Positions 60,871-64,000 of a stretch of DNA of 64,000 bases are shown here, one piece after another. Below the pieces are notes generated by a model that had not been told where the DNA came from, ran no database searches, and saw only the letters and a list, made by a program, of their open reading frames with translations. The DNA comes from Microbacterium immunditiarum (GTDB lineage: Bacteria > Actinomycetota > Actinomycetes > Actinomycetales > Microbacteriaceae): contig NZ_JACCBV010000001.1 in NCBI RefSeq assembly GCF_013409785.1, positions 2,046,001 to 2,110,000 on the forward strand, read 5' to 3'. The translations under genes and the position numbers were made by a program. Numbering within the stretch: the stretch's first letter is position 1; every line of letters begins with the position of its first letter.

Positions 60871-62370
60871 GGGCGTGCTCGAGCGCGGGCCGCGGCGGCG
60901 GCGGCGGCGGCGCGCGGGTGCGGGCTTGCCGTCGTGGTGCTCCTTGCCTCCGCCGTCGTGCGTTCCGCCGCCCTCGGTGCGCTCGGCGCGATGCGCGGAC
61001 TCGTGGTCCCCGTCGCGCGAGGGCGCGGCATCCGTCGACCCCTCTGCGAACGTCGCTCCGACGCGCTCACTCGACGAGCGACGCCGGCGGCGGCGACGGG
61101 TCGTGCCGGCGTCTTCGCCCTCGGCGGCGGCCTCGGCCGCGCGTTCGGGGCGGCGCTGCGTCTTGACGGCCTGCGTCTTGGGCGCGGTCGCGATGCGGCC
61201 CCTCGTGCCCGCGGGGATGTCGAGGTCGGCGAACAGGTGCGGGCTCGACGAGTACGTCTCGACGGGCTCGGGCTGGCCGAACTCGAGGGCTCGGTTGATG
61301 AGGGCCCACTTGTGCAGGTCCTCCCAGTCGACGAACGTCACCGCGATGCCGGTCTTGCCGGCGCGGCCCGTGCGGCCGGCGCGGTGCAGGTAGGTCTTCT
61401 CGTCGTCGGGGATCGTGTGGTTGATCACGTGGGTGACGTCGTCGACGTCGATGCCGCGGGCGGCGACATCCGTCGCGATCAGCACGTCCTTCTTGCCGGC
61501 CTTGAACGCGGCCATCGAGCGCTCGCGCGCCTCCTGGCTCATGTCGCCGTGCACGGCGCCCGCGTTGAAGCCGCGGTCGCTCAGCTCGTCGACGAGCTTC
61601 TGCGCGGCGCGCTTCGTACGCGTGAAGATGACGGTCTTGCCGCGGCCCTCGGCCTGGAGGATGCGGGCGATGACCTCGTCCTTGTCGAGGGCGTGCGCGC
61701 GGTACACGAGGTGGCGGATGTTCGCCTGCGTGAGCCCCTCGTCGGGGTCGTTCGCGCGGATGTGGATCGGGTTCGACATGAACCGGCGCGCGAGCGCGAC
61801 GATCGGGCCGGGCATCGTCGCCGAGAAGAGCTGTGTGTGGCGGACGGCCGGGAGCTTCTGGAAGATCTTCTCGATGTCGGGGAGGAACCCGAGGTCGAGC
61901 ATCTTGTCGGCCTCGTCGAGCACGACCTCGGCCGCGTTGGAGAGGTCGAGCAGGCGCTGGTTGTTGAGGTCGATCAGTCGGCCGGGCGTGCCGACGACGA
62001 TCTGCGCGCCCGCCTTGAGCTGGTCGATCTGGCCCTCGTACGCCTTGCCGCCGTAGATGGCGACCACGCTCGTCGAGCGGTTCGACGTGAGCATGTCCAT
62101 GTCTTCGTAGACCTGCACCGCGAGCTCGCGCGTCGGCACGACGATGAGCGCCTTGACGCCCGGCGCGGGGTCGAGGCCGAGACGCTGGACCACCGGGATG
62201 CCGAAGCCGAAGGTCTTGCCGGTTCCGGTCTTGGCCTGGCCGATGATGTCCTGTCCGGGGAGGCCGAGGGGGATGGTCTGCTCTTGGATGGGGAACGCGT
62301 CCACGATGCCGCGAGCGGCGAGTGCGTCGACGATGTCCTGATCGACGCCGAGTTCGACGAAAGTCGTCAC
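60859..62370 (-). CDS. DEAD-box RNA helicase
   Basis: The 503-residue helicase has all core motifs: Q motif (FPIQEQTIPLGL), AKTGTGKT, PTRELA, TPGRL, LDEADKML, FSATM, TRTKRAAQKL, DVAARGIDV and HRAGRTGRAG. Residues about 400-503 form an unstructured tail with TRRRRRRR and RRRRRRRG clusters, likely RNA binding. It should remodel RNA in ribosome assembly or decay (DeaD/RhlE-like). GTG 62370 is used, giving TTFVELGVDQDIV as in related proteins; the long upstream frame reads as non-coding. The spacing to the divergent ferritin-like gene is about 200 bases. Confidence 0.88.
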   Translation of the reverse strand: MTTFVELGVDQDIVDALAARGIVDAFPIQEQTIPLGLPGQDIIGQAKTGTGKTFGFGIPVVQRLGLDPAPGVKALIVVPTRELAVQVYEDMDMLTSNRSTSVVAIYGGKAYEGQIDQLKAGAQIVVGTPGRLIDLNNQRLLDLSNAAEVVLDEADKMLDLGFLPDIEKIFQKLPAVRHTQLFSATMPGPIVALARRFMSNPIHIRANDPDEGLTQANIRHLVYRAHALDKDEVIARILQAEGRGKTVIFTRTKRAAQKLVDELSDRGFNAGAVHGDMSQEARERSMAAFKAGKKDVLIATDVAARGIDVDDVTHVINHTIPDDEKTYLHRAGRTGRAGKTGIAVTFVDWEDLHKWALINRALEFGQPEPVETYSSSPHLFADLDIPAGTRGRIATAPKTQAVKTQRRPERAAEAAAEGEDAGTTRRRRRRRSSSERVGATFAEGSTDAAPSRDGDHESAHRAERTEGGGTHDGGGKEHHDGKPAPARRRRRRRGPRSSTPAAS

Positions 62371-62567
62371 GATGACTGTTGCCTGTCCGGCAGTCAGAAG
62401 CTGCCTGAGTCCGTGCCCTGGCGCTACAGGTCTCCCCGGCGCGGGCGGAGGTGCGGTCCACGCCCATTCTCTGCCACAGGCGCGGGAGCCCCGATCCAAC
62501 GCCGGGGACCGATCCAGGATACCGGACCGTCCCGTGAGTAAGCCCACCGCCGGTTAGGGTGGAGGCT

Positions 62568-63281
62568 GTGGTGAGGTGGTTCTGGCAGCGCCGCGAGCCC
62601 GGTCGACGGCTGCAGCTGCGCGCACGAGGCGACCTCGGCGACGCCAATCGCGTGGCGTTCGAGCAGCTCGCGCCCGACATCGACACGTTCCTCGGCCAGG
62701 CCGCGTATCTGCAGCTCGGCTACTTCGAGACGCTGAGCGAGCTCATCGCGCCGACGCCCGAGCTCGCCGAGAAGGAGGCCCTGTCGCGCGCGGCGGGCGC
62801 CGCCCTCACGAAGCACGAGGAGCTCGTCGCCCTCATCCGCGAGCGGGGCGACGACCCGACCGAGCTCATGCTGCCGTTCCGCGAGCCGCTCGATGCGTTC
62901 CGCGCCGCGACGCACGGCGTGCGGCCACAGGAGACGATGCTCGCGGTGCACATCACGGCGGGCATGCTCGATGACTTCTACCTCGCGCTCTCGGCGAGCT
63001 ACGGCGAGACGGGGAGGCGCGTCGCGCGCATCCTCCGGGCCGACGACGACCGCGACGCGCTCGTCGACCTGCTCGGCGCGGCCATCGAGAGCGACCCTGA
63101 GTGGCGGTCGCTGCTCGCGATGTGGGGTCGCCGGCTGGTCGGCGACACCCTCCTCATCGCGCGCGCCGCCCTGCGCCCCGGATCGCTCGATCCGGCGGGA
63201 GAGCAGAGGGTCGAGCCGGTTTTCACCGAGCTCATGGCCGCGCACTCGCGCCGCATGGACGCGATGGGGCTCGCCGCGTAA
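62568..63281 (+). CDS. Ferritin-like fold protein (MiaE-like family)
   Basis: The 237-residue helical protein matches a conserved actinobacterial group annotated as ferritin-like fold or MiaE-like; it has repeated E-x-x-H type helices (LGYFETLSELIAPTPELAEKEALSRAAGAALTKHEELVAL) and a later VHITAGMLDDFYLAL and MAAHSRRMDAMGL. A di-iron role is possible, but the metal ligands cannot be placed for sure. GTG 62568 (next codon also GTG) is seven bases after TAGGGT (62555-62560). Linkage with the helicase is usual in related genomes. Confidence 0.7.
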   Translation: MVRWFWQRREPGRRLQLRARGDLGDANRVAFEQLAPDIDTFLGQAAYLQLGYFETLSELIAPTPELAEKEALSRAAGAALTKHEELVALIRERGDDPTELMLPFREPLDAFRAATHGVRPQETMLAVHITAGMLDDFYLALSASYGETGRRVARILRADDDRDALVDLLGAAIESDPEWRSLLAMWGRRLVGDTLLIARAALRPGSLDPAGEQRVEPVFTELMAAHSRRMDAMGLAA

Positions 63282-63302
63282 GCGGGGTCCGAGGCGAAGC
63301 CG

Positions 63303-63593
63303 TCAGGCGATGCGCAGCCGCTCGCGCTCGCGCTCGTCGTGGGCGTCGCGCATGCGTGCGAGCACGACAAGCGTCGGCCACACCGTGACGGCGGGGGCGA
63401 CGAATGCCGCGAGCCAGATCCACAGGCTGTCGACGCCCTGACCGGCCCACGTGAGGATCATCCACGCGAGGCCTGCCACGAGCGCGCCGAGGACCGGGGC
63501 GAGTGCGACCCCGCGGGTCGAGCGGCCGGGGACCGCGAAGTGCAGCGCGACGCCGATGCACGCGCCGACGATGAGGCCGAGGAGGATCTGCAT
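63303..63593 (-). CDS. Small three-helix membrane protein (96 aa)
   Basis: I recognise no named family. Three helices (about 2-22, 27-47, 55-80) end in a highly charged tail (RMRDAHDERERERLRIA). It starts one base after the DUF3107 stop, so the two are probably one transcript. GAGGA is upstream of ATG 63593. A longer open frame in the same phase overlaps the DUF3107 gene and reads as non-coding. Confidence 0.7.
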   Translation of the reverse strand: MQILLGLIVGACIGVALHFAVPGRSTRGVALAPVLGALVAGLAWMILTWAGQGVDSLWIWLAAFVAPAVTVWPTLVVLARMRDAHDERERERLRIA

Positions 63594-63594
63594 G

Positions 63595-63819
63595 TCAGGC
63601 GACGAATCCGACGCGGCGGGACTCCTCGGTGCCGATCTCGACGTAGGCGAGGCCCGTGGTCGGCACGATGAAGGCGTTGCCCTTGTTGTCGGTGAAGGTG
63701 ACGTGGGTCGCACCCGAGTCGAGCGCGCTCGCGACGGACTTCTTGACGTCGGCGGCGGCTTCGTCTGTCTCGAAGCTGAGCTCGCGGCCGGTGTTCGTGA
63801 TGCCGATGCGGATCTCCAC
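63595..63819 (-). CDS. DUF3107 protein (74 aa)
   Basis: The protein opens EIRIGITNTGRELSFET and ends DNKGNAFIVPTTGLAYVEIG, the DUF3107 pattern found across actinobacteria (often near TetR regulators and helicase genes). Function unknown. The start is GTG 63819, with AAGGAAAGG about six bases upstream. Confidence 0.85.
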   Translation of the reverse strand: MEIRIGITNTGRELSFETDEAAADVKKSVASALDSGATHVTFTDNKGNAFIVPTTGLAYVEIGTEESRRVGFVA

Positions 63820-64000
63820 GTGACTGCCTTTCCTTCCGCGCCGCGGGTCGGGCGCATGGCAACTCTATGACAGAAGCGGATGCCCCGGCCCGCCCGCGCA
63901 CGCCTCCGCGAACGCTCTCGGCGAACGCTCGCGCGGAGACCCCCGGCGGGTGGAGCGGGCGACGTCGCCGGGATCCGGCGATGTCGCCGCCGACGACTAC
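63820..64000 (+). other. Window end; possible partial frame from 63867
   Basis: An ATG at 63867 stays open to the window edge (about 44 codons), but its product is Pro/Arg/Ala-rich and shows no motif, and no clear RBS precedes it. It could be the disordered start of a divergent gene or non-coding. I cannot decide from this sequence. Confidence 0.2.

Noticed and set aside
1..64000. CRISPR arrays, prophage, insertion sequences, integrase or att sites
   Set aside because: No regular direct-repeat arrays, transposase or phage genes were seen; the repeats found are short and dispersed.

Overview
The window is a stretch of chromosome from a high-GC actinobacterium, most probably a Microbacteriaceae member close to Microbacterium. 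This is an inference from the very high GC content, the GTG/ATG starts, the 'ATGA/GTGA' stop-start overlaps, the many start codons lying 6-7 nt after a TANNNT hexamer (leaderless transcription), the abundant GGATGCC/GGCATCC heptamer, and actinobacterial marker families (DUF3117, DUF3107, FdxA-DapC pair, MarP-like protease, TatB next to Mrp). I see no prophage, insertion sequence, CRISPR array, tRNA or rRNA. It is largely core chromosome with a few accessory or decayed spots.

Layout. 1-760: EI24 membrane protein (minus). 1121-6799: a four-gene plus-strand operon that looks like an exopolysaccharide pathway: a membrane-embedded processive glycosyltransferase of the hyaluronan/NodC type, a membrane-anchored beta-helix protein, a beta-helix lipoprotein, and UDP-glucose 6-dehydrogenase. 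6829-13167: a mixed region (VOC protein, GlsB/YeaQ membrane protein, flavin reductase, Fpg/Nei glycosylase, zinc alcohol dehydrogenase, a 39-residue Cys-rich peptide, AhpD-like protein, MFS exporter). 13245-16224: ABC exporter and a glycosyltransferase. 16284-22145: NAD synthesis operon on the minus strand, nrtR-nadA-nadB-nadC-nifS, with a palindrome over its promoter that is probably the NrtR operator. 22259-28188: MarP-like protease, then a tandem glycine riboswitch ahead of gcvT-gcvH-gcvP.

28282-36473: CPBP protease and a dipeptide/oligopeptide ABC importer (lipoprotein, two permeases, fused double ATPase), interrupted by an antisense PH-domain gene. 36556-40123: typA, azlCD, a small membrane protein. 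40134-46468: fdxA, dapC, citrate synthase, dapD, dapE (succinylase route to diaminopimelate/lysine) and a PIG-V-like mannosyltransferase. 46565-51632: DUF3117, O-methyltransferase, tatB, then the tightly overlapping set MgtE-N/CBS protein, DUF1003 protein, Mrp. 51629-52830: decayed remnants of an ABC ATPase and a VapC-type PIN toxin around an alpha/beta hydrolase. 52865-63819: gamma-glutamyltransferase, aminopeptidase P, EEP and PHP phosphoesterases, SHOCT protein, DUF817, DUF559, a DEAD-box helicase, a ferritin-like protein and DUF3107.

The most interesting points are the putative uronic-acid polysaccharide operon with two different beta-helix proteins, the NrtR operator/promoter arrangement, the REP-like repeats that have become part of NadB and aminopeptidase P, the very small CCGGGCC peptide, and the clear set of leaderless promoters. 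Functions are assigned by reading motifs and family resemblance; no search was run.
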